From positions 1 to 60,822 of the forward strand of contig DVEB01000189.1 in the NCBI GenBank assembly GCA_015295905.1: 60,822 nt of DNA. The letters are read 5' to 3'. A program made the translations under genes and the position numbers. Each line of letters opens with the position of its first letter. Positions within the stretch are counted from its first letter, which is position 1. The DNA is from Synechococcales cyanobacterium M55_K2018_004 (GTDB lineage: Bacteria > Cyanobacteriota > Cyanobacteriia > Elainellales > Elainellaceae). Shown in pieces: positions 18,401 to 27,090 of this stretch. The notes beneath the pieces are model-generated. The model ran no database searches. It had not been told where the DNA came from and saw only the letters and a list, made by a program, of their open reading frames with translations.

Positions 18401-20690
18401 GCCTCCCCTCGTGCTCGAACCCGAAGCATCGATATCAGACGATTTCCTGGACCTGGAATCAATGCTGGCCGAAGCAGAAGTGACTGAGGCTGCCCCCCCT
18501 TCCTCGGTTGAGCAGCTCCCACCAGCAGATGACTTTTCCGACCTGGAGGCATTACTGGAAAATCAACCGACGGCTAGCTCGCCTACCGATTCTGCAACGA
18601 CGGAAGCACTCGCCAGTGATGATGAATTTGATGACTTGGAGCGGTTGCTAGAGAATGCTGACCAGACGCTCGGTGGCACACCCACCAGTCGGATCAATCG
18701 TGGCCCTGCAACCCAGGGGCGTCGTCCCTCCCGTCCGGGAGTGCTGACGGATCAGACCATGCGAGTCTCGGTCAAGAACCTAGACAACCTCAACAACCTA
18801 GTGGGGGAACTAGTGGTTAACCGCAACAGCCTGGAGCAGGCTGAGGAGCGGCTGCGGCAATTCCTGGATAACCTGCTCTACCAGGTGCAGCAACTCAGCG
18901 ATGTGGGGCAGCGGATGCGGGATCTATACGAGCGATCGCTGTTGGAAAGTTCTCTGCTCTCTAGCCGCCGGACCTACCAGGTGGCGACAAACGGCGTGCC
19001 CAGTGCTGCCCAAACCCATGCTACAGGGATGAGCTTCGACGCCCTAGAGATGGATCGCTTCACGGGCTTCCATACGCTCTCTCAGGAGATGATCGAACTG
19101 ATCGTGCGAGTGCGGGAGTCGGCCTCTGACATCGACTTTGTGGTGGATGAGACAGATCAGATTACGCGCAACTTCCGCCAGATCACGACCCAACTCCAAG
19201 AGGGGCTGACCCGTTCTCGCATGGTGCCCTTTGCCCAGACTGCCGACCGACTGCCGCGGGCTGTCCGCGATATTTCGCTGCGCTGTGGCAAGCAGGCAGA
19301 ACTCACCATCGAGGGGCGCGAGACGCTGATCGACAAGATGATTCTGGAACAGCTCTATGACCCCATGACTCACCTGGTCAACAATGCCATTACCCACGGC
19401 ATTGAGACTCCCGAAGAAAGGGTGGCCCTGGGTAAACCACCAGTGGGTAAGATCACAGTCCGTACCTTCCACCAAGGCAACCAGACGGTGATCTCCGTCA
19501 TGGATGACGGCGCTGGAATTGACCCTGAACGAGTGAAGGCAAAGGCGCTGGAAAAGGGGCTGATCACGCCGGAAGAAGCCAAAACCATGTCGCGGCTCGA
19601 TGTGTACGACCTGCTGTTCCACCACGGCTTTAGTACCCGCGATCGCGCCGATGACTTTGCTGGACGCGGCGTGGGCATGGACGTAGTACGCACCAGCCTG
19701 AACGAGATTCGGGGGTCTATCAGTATTGATTCTGCCGTGGGTCGAGGCACCACCTTCACTATCCGGCTTCCCCTTACCCTGAGTATCTCGAAGGCGCTCT
19801 GCTGCATCAGTAATCGGGCGCGCATCGCCTTCCCCATGGATGGGGTTGAGGATATGCTAGACATCCCGCGCGATCGCATCCAGACGATGGAAGACGGTCG
19901 CTCCTGCATTCAGTGGCACGACACCATTTTGCCTTTCCAGCACCTCTCTGACCTCCTGAAACACAACCGCAGCCTAGGGCGTGGCAGCGTCTACGGGGGG
20001 AATCAGGAGGATGACATCGTTTCTGTGGTGGTGCTGCGGAGCAATGCAGGCAGCTTCCTCGCACTCCAGGTGGACCAAGTGTTGGGCGAGCAGGAGATTG
20101 TGATTAAACAACTAGAAGGCCCTGTGCCCAAGCCGATTGGAATTGCTGGTGCCACCGTCCTAGGGGATGGTCGCATCATGCCGATCGCCGATGTGCTGGA
20201 ACTGATTGACCTGTCCATGGGTCGCCTCCGTCGCGAATCGGGTAGCGCTCTGTGGGACAAGGGCGAAGAGGTTCCTGTAGAACCCATCGAGACCAAGAGC
20301 GAACCAACCGTGCTCATCGTAGACGACTCCATCACGGTGCGCGAACTCCTCTCGATGTCCTTCAACAAGGTGGGATATCGCGTAGAACAGGCCCGCGATG
20401 GCCAGGAAGCCTGGGAGAAACTACGTTCTGGTCTGCCCTGCGACTTGGTCTTCTGCGACATCGAGATGCCACGTATGGATGGTCTGGAACTGCTCTCGCG
20501 GATGCAGAAAGATCCCCATCTTAACCATCTGCCCATCGCCATGCTGACCTCGCGCGGTGCAGACCGTCATCGTCAGATGGCCATCCAGCTCGGGGCAAAG
20601 GGCTACTTTACCAAGCCCTACCTAGAGGAAGCTCTGCTAGATGCAGCACAACGGATGCTGAAGGGCGAAGTGCTGGTCAGTTCGAGTTGA
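15411..20690 (+). CDS. hmpE: CheA-type hybrid histidine kinase, PilL/HmpE type, with giant acidic linker
   Basis: Central kinase of the taxis system, 1759 residues. HPt is N-terminal, with histidine about 49 in AAHSVKGGA. A helical domain (about 180-290) follows. Then comes a strongly acidic linker of about 800 residues (about 300-1110) with recurring DLxxLF and DLExLLE-like motifs. The dimerisation and ATPase core (about 1115-1470) has N-box DPMTHLVNNAITHGIE and DDGAGI and GRGVGMDVVR motifs. A CheW-like domain (about 1480-1615) and a C-terminal receiver (about 1630-1755, aspartate in LVFCDIEMPRMDG) complete it. ATG 15411 follows GAGGAG; in-frame GTG at 15408 is an alternative. The next gene begins 7 bases after its stop. 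Confidence 0.93.
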   Translation: MLSEQQQRILGYFIEEAKDHLNTIEQGLLSLQSTIEDPEMVSEVFRAAHSVKGGAAMLGLNSIQHTAHRLEDYFKVLKECTVRVDQTLETHLLEVFDALKELLEQLQGPFGLTEDKASEVMAGVEPVFQALNQHLGELVSQSGGTPPDDVELAAPATATVGAEQPTIVQPEPAVVEASALQLVFKSDVPARLREMLQLFKRPEQPEIRQQLVSLCESLGRAGEPFELSNWVNLLHQARRVIASPDHSFRTLAPVLIKEIKQAQELVLAGRETEISPSETLRSLLPAEPNVSEADLATDADLADLFGGGLEEPALLDLSLLEQGDRIDATEAADVFQTSVDELTVVDQSTFVQAEADGLDFDNLFSAASAQDETAAADLGFLSGWDEVPSFEEDLRNGPEVGMAELNSLADLFEGEMPDLGLSWQEEEILFEASDEPTEGPDLQVANDFSDLFFESDLADASVLEDATPDDEDLSGLFNQVEQLTGGTDLAPTTFADDDDLADLDAEFLGALPEIPVEAPDPDEFAQFFATPSGEEPVVAPFEAADPADFAQFFGEPPTSPAADAAAVSAIPAPDGENFSGVGMEDLPGVTDAEDQFSHLGEFFAELDEAELVATEDSDGLDAEVAELEALEVPDSMTSAEGAIASFDPTVDIVSSFGFEEDLDEQDRLSLADSSFLSQAGQDTAAPEDSSPERFAAEAIDPAIGADASPPEPAPAEAPPVTWMDALDSDAGLASMEPAPAQWDTPANLPDDVTSDLWADASESTFDLLDLEPDQTENLVDLVGLVAPEETQTDDTDDANRSYDAVSSTTASPEAPTDDFFAGNDSPSAAESLSSTQDIEDLLGIGRESDSTSDYFSGLESGDAPSSAANLTLENEADFESSFEISDSFEGSGSFESTADLDVASDEQAALETESVLDQLDALLGETESLDPGGETADLTAASLDELDALLGQVDEDVTDMALATGAATFDEPSSVAAAPDFENLESLLSDDLSDLDEPPLVLEPEASISDDFLDLESMLAEAEVTEAAPPSSVEQLPPADDFSDLEALLENQPTASSPTDSATTEALASDDEFDDLERLLENADQTLGGTPTSRINRGPATQGRRPSRPGVLTDQTMRVSVKNLDNLNNLVGELVVNRNSLEQAEERLRQFLDNLLYQVQQLSDVGQRMRDLYERSLLESSLLSSRRTYQVATNGVPSAAQTHATGMSFDALEMDRFTGFHTLSQEMIELIVRVRESASDIDFVVDETDQITRNFRQITTQLQEGLTRSRMVPFAQTADRLPRAVRDISLRCGKQAELTIEGRETLIDKMILEQLYDPMTHLVNNAITHGIETPEERVALGKPPVGKITVRTFHQGNQTVISVMDDGAGIDPERVKAKALEKGLITPEEAKTMSRLDVYDLLFHHGFSTRDRADDFAGRGVGMDVVRTSLNEIRGSISIDSAVGRGTTFTIRLPLTLSISKALCCISNRARIAFPMDGVEDMLDIPRDRIQTMEDGRSCIQWHDTILPFQHLSDLLKHNRSLGRGSVYGGNQEDDIVSVVVLRSNAGSFLALQVDQVLGEQEIVIKQLEGPVPKPIGIAGATVLGDGRIMPIADVLELIDLSMGRLRRESGSALWDKGEEVPVEPIETKSEPTVLIVDDSITVRELLSMSFNKVGYRVEQARDGQEAWEKLRSGLPCDLVFCDIEMPRMDGLELLSRMQKDPHLNHLPIAMLTSRGADRHRQMAIQLGAKGYFTKPYLEEALLDAAQRMLKGEVLVSSS

Positions 20691-20697
20691 GTCCTCT

Positions 20698-22077
20698 ATG
20701 TTTCAGGCCACCCGTCAACGGCTAGCACTCTGGTACACGACGGTCACCGCAATTCTGCTGCTGTTGTTTGCGAGTGGGTTTTACCTCTACGTCCGCTCGA
20801 CGCTGATCGAGCGGATTGATGATACTCTCAGTCATGTGGTGGAGGTAGTGGGGCGATCGCTCGTCATTGAACCGGCCCCTGCCACCTCCGATAGCCCCCC
20901 GCGGCTGAACTTGGATGCCAGCTTTCGCGATAATGCAGAATCCGTTGAAGACGACCACATCGATCTGGAATGGTTTGATGCCAACGGCAACCTAGTTTGG
21001 TCTACCTTCTCCGCTCCCCTGGATGTGCCGTTACACCCCAACAGTGATGGCGAGACGGTGGAGGCTCACTTCCAGGGAACTAGCACTCTGGCCGTAGACT
21101 CACCTAACTACCAGCCTCCCGACAGCTTCACCCTGCGGCAGGTGACCCAACGTGTTGAGGTGGGAGGGCAGGTGTTGGGCTACCTGCGGGTGAGTCATCC
21201 CTGGTTTGAGGTGACCAAGCCCACTCGTCAACTGATCCGCGATCTGGCGCTAGGGACTGTTCTTATGGTGGCAGCAGTGGCCGCAATTGGGTGGTTCTTG
21301 TCAGGACTGGCGATCGCCCCGGTGCGCGACTCCTATCAGCGACTCAAACAGTTTACTGCCGATGCTTCCCACGAGCTGCGAAACCCGATTGCCGTGATCC
21401 AAACCAATGTGCAGGTCGCCCTAGAAGACCCCGACCCCGACCCTCAAGTCCAGCGAGACCAACTCCGGCTGGTGGAACGGCTGACGCGTCGGTTGGGGCG
21501 CCTCGTGGATGACCTGCTCTTCCTAGCACGGCAAGACAGCGGCATGATCCAAATGCAGAGCGATCGCCTCGACCTCAAAGAACTCCTAACCGAGGTGGTG
21601 GAAGAGCAGGCTGCGATTGCCCTCGACCGCAATCAACACCTCTCGCTCACGGTGGACGAGGACTGTCAGTCCTTTGCAGTTATGGGCGATCGTGACCAAC
21701 TGACACGCCTGTTCACCAATTTGATCAGCAATGCCCTGCAATATACCCCAGCCGATGGACAGATCCGAGTGACGCTGCATCGGCTCAAGCAGTCGGGCCA
21801 CACTGCTTTTCAAGTGCGCGTGCAGGACACAGGCATCGGCATCCCCGAAGAGTCCCTCCCCTACCTATTTGACCGCTTCTACCGGGTTGACCCTGCCCGC
21901 ACCCACGCAGGAGCAATCAACAGCAAGTCCGCTGTCACGGGATCGGGGTTGGGGTTGGCGATTGCCAAGGTGATCACCGAAAACCACCAGGGGACAATCC
22001 AGGTGGAAAGCACCACTGGCCAAGGGACAACTCTGATCGTGACTCTGCCTGTAACGCGGCCAGAAGGCAGCGGGTAG
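20698..22077 (+). CDS. Membrane sensor histidine kinase linked to the taxis operon
   Basis: A classical HisKA sensor kinase of 459 residues. TM1 is about residues 14-30. An extracytoplasmic domain of about 145 residues follows, then TM2 (about 180-203), a short HAMP-like stretch, HisKA with FTADASHELRNPIAVIQT (H-box), and a HATPase domain (N-box LISNALQYTP; DTGIGIP; GSGLGLAIAKVI). It starts 7 bases after hmpE, so it is most likely the last gene of the taxis transcript. No partner OmpR-type regulator lies beside it. It may feed a signal into the taxis system or act on a regulator elsewhere; the sequence does not decide. Confidence 0.88.
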   Translation: MFQATRQRLALWYTTVTAILLLLFASGFYLYVRSTLIERIDDTLSHVVEVVGRSLVIEPAPATSDSPPRLNLDASFRDNAESVEDDHIDLEWFDANGNLVWSTFSAPLDVPLHPNSDGETVEAHFQGTSTLAVDSPNYQPPDSFTLRQVTQRVEVGGQVLGYLRVSHPWFEVTKPTRQLIRDLALGTVLMVAAVAAIGWFLSGLAIAPVRDSYQRLKQFTADASHELRNPIAVIQTNVQVALEDPDPDPQVQRDQLRLVERLTRRLGRLVDDLLFLARQDSGMIQMQSDRLDLKELLTEVVEEQAAIALDRNQHLSLTVDEDCQSFAVMGDRDQLTRLFTNLISNALQYTPADGQIRVTLHRLKQSGHTAFQVRVQDTGIGIPEESLPYLFDRFYRVDPARTHAGAINSKSAVTGSGLGLAIAKVITENHQGTIQVESTTGQGTTLIVTLPVTRPEGSG

Positions 22078-22160
22078 GATGACTACCAGCCTATGGACTC
22101 ATGCCAATTTGCCTCCAGAAATACCCACCTGCGCCATAGCACACTGCAAGCGGCTCTTAT

Positions 22161-22386
22161 GGCGCTATGCGCTCATGCAAAAAAAACACGAATTTGGGAT
22201 AAGCTGAAACCCTTGCTGTTCCGTGCGTGTCGCGCACGGAACAGCAAGGGTTTTGGGACACCGCACCCGGTGCAGTGCCCCAAAACCCTCCTAACTAAAA
22301 CTGACCTTAAAACGCTTTTTGTGGGAACCCCCGATGAGCAGGGGTTCCCACAAAAACGTTGTCCTAACCTAGGCGTGTAGGGCTAT
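22161..22386 (-). repeat. Family B element (copy B2) split by an inserted family A element
   Basis: The outer parts (22161-22184 and 22309-22386) match family B copies at 52848-52946 and 30696-30794 in reverse orientation. They include the GGCGCTATGCGCTCATG terminus, the GTGGGAACCCC/GGGGTTCCCAC hairpin, and GTCCTAACCTAGGCGTGTAG. A family A element fills the gap. The GH57 gene on the minus strand ends inside B2, which supplies its last codons and stop. Confidence 0.8.
22185..22308 (+). repeat. Family A MITE-like element (copy A3) nested in family B
   Basis: It begins AACACGAATTTGGGATAAGC and ends CTAAAACTGACCTT. The first hairpin is CCTTGCTGTTCCGTGCG with its exact complement; the second is a GGGTTTTGGGACACCGC-type arm. 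It is flanked on both sides by family B sequence, so it arrived after the B element. Confidence 0.82.
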
Positions 22387-25072
22387 GGGAGACCATTTCT
22401 AAACTCGATGTTTCGATCGCCAATTTTTGGCCCAGGCGTAGCAGGGGCAGCCATACTCCCCCATTTACTGAACCAGTTAGGTCTACTTTCACAGCAGCAG
22501 TCTGCTGAGGAGTCAGCGATCGCACAACCTTGTGGTAGAGTTCCTGGGCGCGATCGAGGGCCAAATTCAAGTTGAGTTGATAGCCCAGATCGATGAGGTG
22601 TTCAATAGCCTCTACACCTTCCTGTAGATACGCCGGATCGAGCGCTTGCAGCAATTGCCAGAGCCAGCGCAGAATCAAGCGTTCCAGAGTTTGTTGAATT
22701 TGCGGAGTGCGGATGTGGCAGCGGAGCAGCGTTGCTTCTCTGGCGATCGCGTCTAGCTCTGCCCGGTAGCCGTGGCAAAGTTCTGGTTTTTCTGGGGGAA
22801 AGTCACTGGCCTCACGCTCTAGGGCTTGCAAGGTCGTGAGCAGACGATGGGCGATCGCTACCTCTGCAGCCACCTGTAATTCCTGCGGCACTTCTAGCTC
22901 ATCCCGGTGGAAGGCCATCAAGACACCATAGTTGTCGCGGTAGACCTGAGAATAGAGTTGATCCAAGCGAGTCAGGGTTTCCTGACTAAGCAACCGCATG
23001 ATATGGTGCCGCTCTTCCGGGAAAAGATCTTGCAAACTGTAGGACTGATCCCCAAACACGCGATTCATGGCGAGGATCATCTGAGCAGCACTAGCAAGTT
23101 TAAGCGGCTCAAACAAACTGTCTTTGAGTTGCGTATAGACTCGTCGCCCTGCAAAGGGCTGCACACAACAGTGAAAATCCCAACCCCCCAGATGCAGCAC
23201 GGCGAACATCAGGTGTTGCTGCTCCCGCGTGATCTCTGAAGTCAGGTGCAGTTGTCCGACGGCCAGCGTCAGTGCGCCAATGCGCTGCAATTGATAGTCG
23301 TCACGAACGGCAGCATAGCAATAGAGCCGCTGTTCTTGAGCATAACTGTGAAACAGCGAACTGATGGCATAGTGCGCTGCCACCTGAGCAAAACTAACGC
23401 GGGCAGGAGCAACCAGTTGTCGATAGATCTCTGCCCCGTTGCCCCATGTCTCGACGTTACTGGGGATCAGCGCCAACCGCTTGAGGAAGGCTCGCTCCAG
23501 ATTGATCCCAGCAATTTCTTCCGCCAATTCGAGGGCACGGGAGGCGTAGCGCAGAATTTGTGTCCCTTCTGGACGAGATACCTCCTCAAAGAACCAACCA
23601 CAACTGGTGTACATCAACAGAGTGTGGCGCTGCATTTCCAGCAAGCGGAGGGCATCAACTTTGGCTCCGTTGCTGAGTTTACGTACCTGGTGGGCAGCCA
23701 AAAAGCGGTTGACGTTTGTGAGCGAGCGATCGCCCACCACCTGAATATACTCATCTCGCGCCTTCCAGGGATCCTTAAAGAAGTCTTTGCCATGGCTTTC
23801 GTAAATGTCAATCAGGCGATCGCGCAGCCAGTCGAGCGCATCCCGCAGGGGTCGCCGCCACTTTTGGTGCCAGCCCCCGCCGCCGCCACAACCGCAGTCG
23901 TCTTGCCAGCGGTTTACCCCGTGGGAGCAACTCCAGGCCGTCACTGGTTTTAGCTCCACCTCCCAAGTAGGTGGATTGAAACTGAGGTAATGGGCAAAGT
24001 TTGTTACCATCCAACCGCGCTGGGCAAATTCCTGGGTAAAGGCGTAGGCCAGTGCTTTTTCGGTGCCACCCTTGTGGTGCCCAAAGGTCTCGCCATCGGT
24101 AGCCACCGAGATCAGTTGAGCCTGCCGGTGATCCCCACGCACCGCCTGGCCTAACCGTGAGGCCAACATCTGGGAACTGCACAGAGCATCGCTAAAACCC
24201 ATGTCACGGGAGATGGGGCCGTCATAGAAAAAGATATCGATGTAGGGGAGTTCCACATCGGGGCACTCCCCTACGGAAGCGCTAGCAGTAGCACTAGAAT
24301 CTTCAGCAGCTTGACGGGGTTTGAGATAGCAGCGATAGGGCTGAATGGGATCAATCTGACTGCCACCAACTTCAATCCACTGAGGATTGGGCTGCTGCGG
24401 GGTGGGAATCGGTCGGCAACGCTGCGCTTGGGAGGGGGCCAGGATAATGAAGCGAATTCCCTCAGCAACAAGGGCTTCCAGAGTGGCATAGTCCACAGCA
24501 GTTTCAGCCAACCACATCCCTTCAGGATCGCGCCCAAACCGCCGTTTGAAGTCGGCTTTCCCCCAGCGAATCTGGGTGTACTTGTCCCGTTGATTGGCTA
24601 GAGGCATGATGATGTGGTTGTAGACCTGAGCGATCGCATTTCCATGTCCTTCCAGCCGCTCACAACTCTTGCGGTCTGCCTCCAAAATCCGTTGGTAAAC
24701 TTCGGGATCGTACTGCTCTAGCCAGCTCATCAGCGTCGGGCCAATGTTAAAGCTGAGGTACTCGTAGTTATTCACGATCCCCACTAGTTCGCCACGGTCG
24801 TTCAGCACACGGGCAAAGGCATTGGGACGATAACACTCGTGGTGGATCCGCTCATTCCAGTCGTGATAGGGAGAAGCACTGGGCTGTCGTTCCACTGCAT
24901 TCAGGTAGGGATTTTCGCGGGGGGGCTGGTAGAAATGGCCGTGAATTGTAATGTAGACCCCGGTGGTGCTGCGTGGTGGAGCAGGCTGGGGATCACTGCT
25001 GGTCGAGCAGGCTGGAAACGGGGTGGGAGTGAGGGTTGCCAAGGGGCGGTCAGACGGCTCAGGGAGAATCAT
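22364..25072 (-). CDS. Glycoside hydrolase family 57 protein with DUF3536
   Basis: This 902-residue alpha-glucan-active enzyme (alpha-amylase/amylopullulanase-like family) probably acts in the cytosol on glycogen or related glucans. GH57 landmarks are ITIHGHFYQPPRENPYL (about residues 41-57), then GMWLAETAVDYATLEAL with the likely nucleophile glutamate, FFYDGPISRDMGFS, and DGETFGHHKGGTEKAL. The C-terminal half is helical DUF3536. ATG at 25072 has AAGGAA upstream; in-frame TTG at 25195 would add 41 unconserved residues. The last codons (HSPTRLG and stop) come from repeat B2. The substrate cannot be read from sequence; GH57 annotations vary widely. Confidence 0.88.
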   Translation of the reverse strand: MILPEPSDRPLATLTPTPFPACSTSSDPQPAPPRSTTGVYITIHGHFYQPPRENPYLNAVERQPSASPYHDWNERIHHECYRPNAFARVLNDRGELVGIVNNYEYLSFNIGPTLMSWLEQYDPEVYQRILEADRKSCERLEGHGNAIAQVYNHIIMPLANQRDKYTQIRWGKADFKRRFGRDPEGMWLAETAVDYATLEALVAEGIRFIILAPSQAQRCRPIPTPQQPNPQWIEVGGSQIDPIQPYRCYLKPRQAAEDSSATASASVGECPDVELPYIDIFFYDGPISRDMGFSDALCSSQMLASRLGQAVRGDHRQAQLISVATDGETFGHHKGGTEKALAYAFTQEFAQRGWMVTNFAHYLSFNPPTWEVELKPVTAWSCSHGVNRWQDDCGCGGGGGWHQKWRRPLRDALDWLRDRLIDIYESHGKDFFKDPWKARDEYIQVVGDRSLTNVNRFLAAHQVRKLSNGAKVDALRLLEMQRHTLLMYTSCGWFFEEVSRPEGTQILRYASRALELAEEIAGINLERAFLKRLALIPSNVETWGNGAEIYRQLVAPARVSFAQVAAHYAISSLFHSYAQEQRLYCYAAVRDDYQLQRIGALTLAVGQLHLTSEITREQQHLMFAVLHLGGWDFHCCVQPFAGRRVYTQLKDSLFEPLKLASAAQMILAMNRVFGDQSYSLQDLFPEERHHIMRLLSQETLTRLDQLYSQVYRDNYGVLMAFHRDELEVPQELQVAAEVAIAHRLLTTLQALEREASDFPPEKPELCHGYRAELDAIAREATLLRCHIRTPQIQQTLERLILRWLWQLLQALDPAYLQEGVEAIEHLIDLGYQLNLNLALDRAQELYHKVVRSLTPQQTAAVKVDLTGSVNGGVWLPLLRLGQKLAIETSSLEMVSHSPTRLG

Positions 25073-25881
25073 GCAGTTCCTTAAAAAAACAGGACAAGTC
25101 AAAGAAATGAGTGTGTGGGGCAGATGCAATCCATCGCACAGACGCAAGCGTGGTGAGGCACTATTTTGAGGCCCACCAACCGTCCGGTGTCTCAACCGGG
25201 AAACCTAGGGTTTAGTCGACAATTCTGGGCAGACACTGGGCGCTTTTCCACTTCCAACGCACGCCTTAGTCCACTACTGTGGCGAAAATCTACTGACCAT
25301 TCCGAAGATGGGGTGCAAAGCACTCTCAGCTTGGGCAGTGAACTGGAGCGATCGCCTACCAAATGTGAATCTTGCCGGATGGTGAATCTTGCTAGATGCC
25401 AGATGGTGAACCGTACCAGATGACTACCAGATGATAAGTACAGTAAAGCTTCAGCACCAGTCACCATCGTATCGCACCTAAATATCTTCCAAATCTTCCA
25501 TAATGTGAACAAGTACTACTGCGATGTAAACAAGTGCTACAACACCTGAAGCATTGTTGGAACACGGGCCGTCTGGGTTAGAGCAAGACAATGCAGGGGG
25601 CGTGTTTCCCTACCAGGTTCCACCGCCACACCTTGTCTTCACCCCCTGTGGTTGTGATACCGACTCCGTCGGTTATTGAGTCGGCTTGTTGTAGTGTGAA
25701 ACGGGCGCTGCGCACCCGTTTCACACTACAACAAGCCGCTACTTTGTAGACGGATTTCGTATGATAAGGAAGAACCGACTCATAAAAAACCGTCTTCCAG
25801 TTGGTGCCTGGGTGTATGGCACTTCCCAAAAGACGGACAGACTTCGCGTTTTCTAACCAGGGTGATGCATCCGGCCAAGGG
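25073..25881. other. Intergenic region with family C repeat
   Basis: This is upstream of the GH57 gene and downstream of the TPR gene. It holds the family C element at 25657-25762 and short imperfect direct repeats of an ATGGTGAATCTTGC / CCAGATG type at about 25375-25435. No gene is supported. Confidence 0.5.
25657..25762 (+). repeat. Family C inverted-repeat element (copy C3, full length)
   Basis: It begins ATACCGACTCCGTC and ends GACGGATTTCGTAT, forming imperfect terminal inverted repeats. Internal parts are a GACTC..GAGTC hairpin, then a long stem TTGTTGTAGTGTGAAACGGG paired with its exact inverse around GCGCTGCGC. Its length of 106 bp matches C4 at 50878-50983. Confidence 0.85.
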
Positions 25882-26658
25882 TTAGCCGAGTAGTTCTGCC
25901 ATCCAGTTCTCAATCTGGAGACGCAGGCGAGCAGCATGGCCTGCAATGGTGGCGCTGGGGACCGCGAGGGACGCCAGGGCACGATGATAATCTGCGATCG
26001 CACAGTTCCAGTCGCCGCACAGATGATACGTGCGTCCTCGCTCTGCATAGACATGGCTGACCAGACGGTTAAGCGCCAAAGCACAGTCAAAGCTTTCGAT
26101 TGCCCGATCCCACATCTCTAACTCGCGGCAGGTAATCCCTTGGTTGATCCAAGCACGGATGTTGGTGGGGTTCAGATCAAGCGCCATGTCATAGTCGAGA
26201 ATGGCTTCCAGAAACATTTTTTGGGAAGCATAGTAGTTGGCCCGATTGTTGTAAGCACTGTCGAGGGTGGGGTTGAGCGCCAGAGCCAGATTGTAATCTG
26301 CGATCGCCTGCTCCATCTGTCCATGCTGGAAGTACACTAGCCCCCGGTTGTTGTAGTCGCGGGCACTCTGGGGGTTAAGGTTGAGCAACTGGGTGAACAG
26401 GGCGATCGCCTCCGTGAATTGGCCTTCCTGAGCAGCCAGCAAAGCCTGACGGCGCAGCAGCGTTTCCCGCTCTGATGGACTGAGGACTGACTCAACCATG
26501 TTTTGGGGCGTTGCGATCGTCCTAGCAGTTTTTCCCTGCTTGGGTTGCCAGCGCTTGCTGGGTTTGCCCGCAGAGCGCTCTATCACTGAAACAGAGCGAC
26601 TCGAACGAGTGGAAGACGAATTTCGACCTGGACGACTGGAAGAGGAACGCGAATTCAT
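25882..26658 (-). CDS. Tetratricopeptide repeat protein
   Basis: The 258-residue product begins with a serine/arginine-rich, probably disordered tail of about 55 residues. At least four consecutive 34-residue TPR units follow from about residue 65 to 225 (AIALFTQLLNLNPQSARDYNNRG; AIADYNLALALNPTLDSAYNNR; AILDYDMALDLNPTNIRAWINQG; AIESFDCALALN). There is no signal peptide or membrane helix. TPRs mediate protein-protein contacts; the partner is unknown. The gene stands alone, diverging from the hypothetical gene at 27091. Confidence 0.8.
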   Translation of the reverse strand: MNSRSSSSRPGRNSSSTRSSRSVSVIERSAGKPSKRWQPKQGKTARTIATPQNMVESVLSPSERETLLRRQALLAAQEGQFTEAIALFTQLLNLNPQSARDYNNRGLVYFQHGQMEQAIADYNLALALNPTLDSAYNNRANYYASQKMFLEAILDYDMALDLNPTNIRAWINQGITCRELEMWDRAIESFDCALALNRLVSHVYAERGRTYHLCGDWNCAIADYHRALASLAVPSATIAGHAARLRLQIENWMAELLG

Positions 26659-27090
26659 GACACCCTCACAAGGTATTGCCGACGGTGAAAAAAGGCTTCG
26701 GTTTTAGTATCAAGAGTTCTCCTGGGGGGCAGAATAAACTCTGTGTCACTTGCTAATGTGTCTTACTGTCAGCCTGGGCGTGAGGTTGAAAGTACGGAAT
26801 TCTGGCACTGGGCCAACGCCCACCTTTTTTCCTTCACTCTCCCAAAAACCGACGTAAATGATTGATACTCCAGCCCTTTTTGCACTTTTAGTCTCTACAA
26901 ACCAGATCCGTAGAATTCCTGAGAGATTTCTGAAGTGATATGAACTTTTACGAGCAAGTGAGAAATCCCTGATTTTTCAACTGCATCTGAAATTTCCCAA
27001 AACACACACAAGCTACAATGCAGAAGCACGCTTCAAAGACAATAGCAATTCTGCATTCATCAACAATCTTTGAAACCTTGGGAAACACTC
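26659..27090. promoter_or_regulatory. Divergent promoter region between TPR gene and conserved hypothetical
   Basis: These 432 bases are AT-rich towards the right end and must hold both divergent promoters. No hairpin repeat family is present, unlike most other gaps in the window, and I could not assign hexamers with confidence. Confidence 0.4.

Noticed and set aside
22093-22380. 95-codon plus-strand open frame between the kinase and GH57 genes
   Set aside because: It lies almost wholly across the nested A and B repeats, and its translation reflects hairpin arms only.
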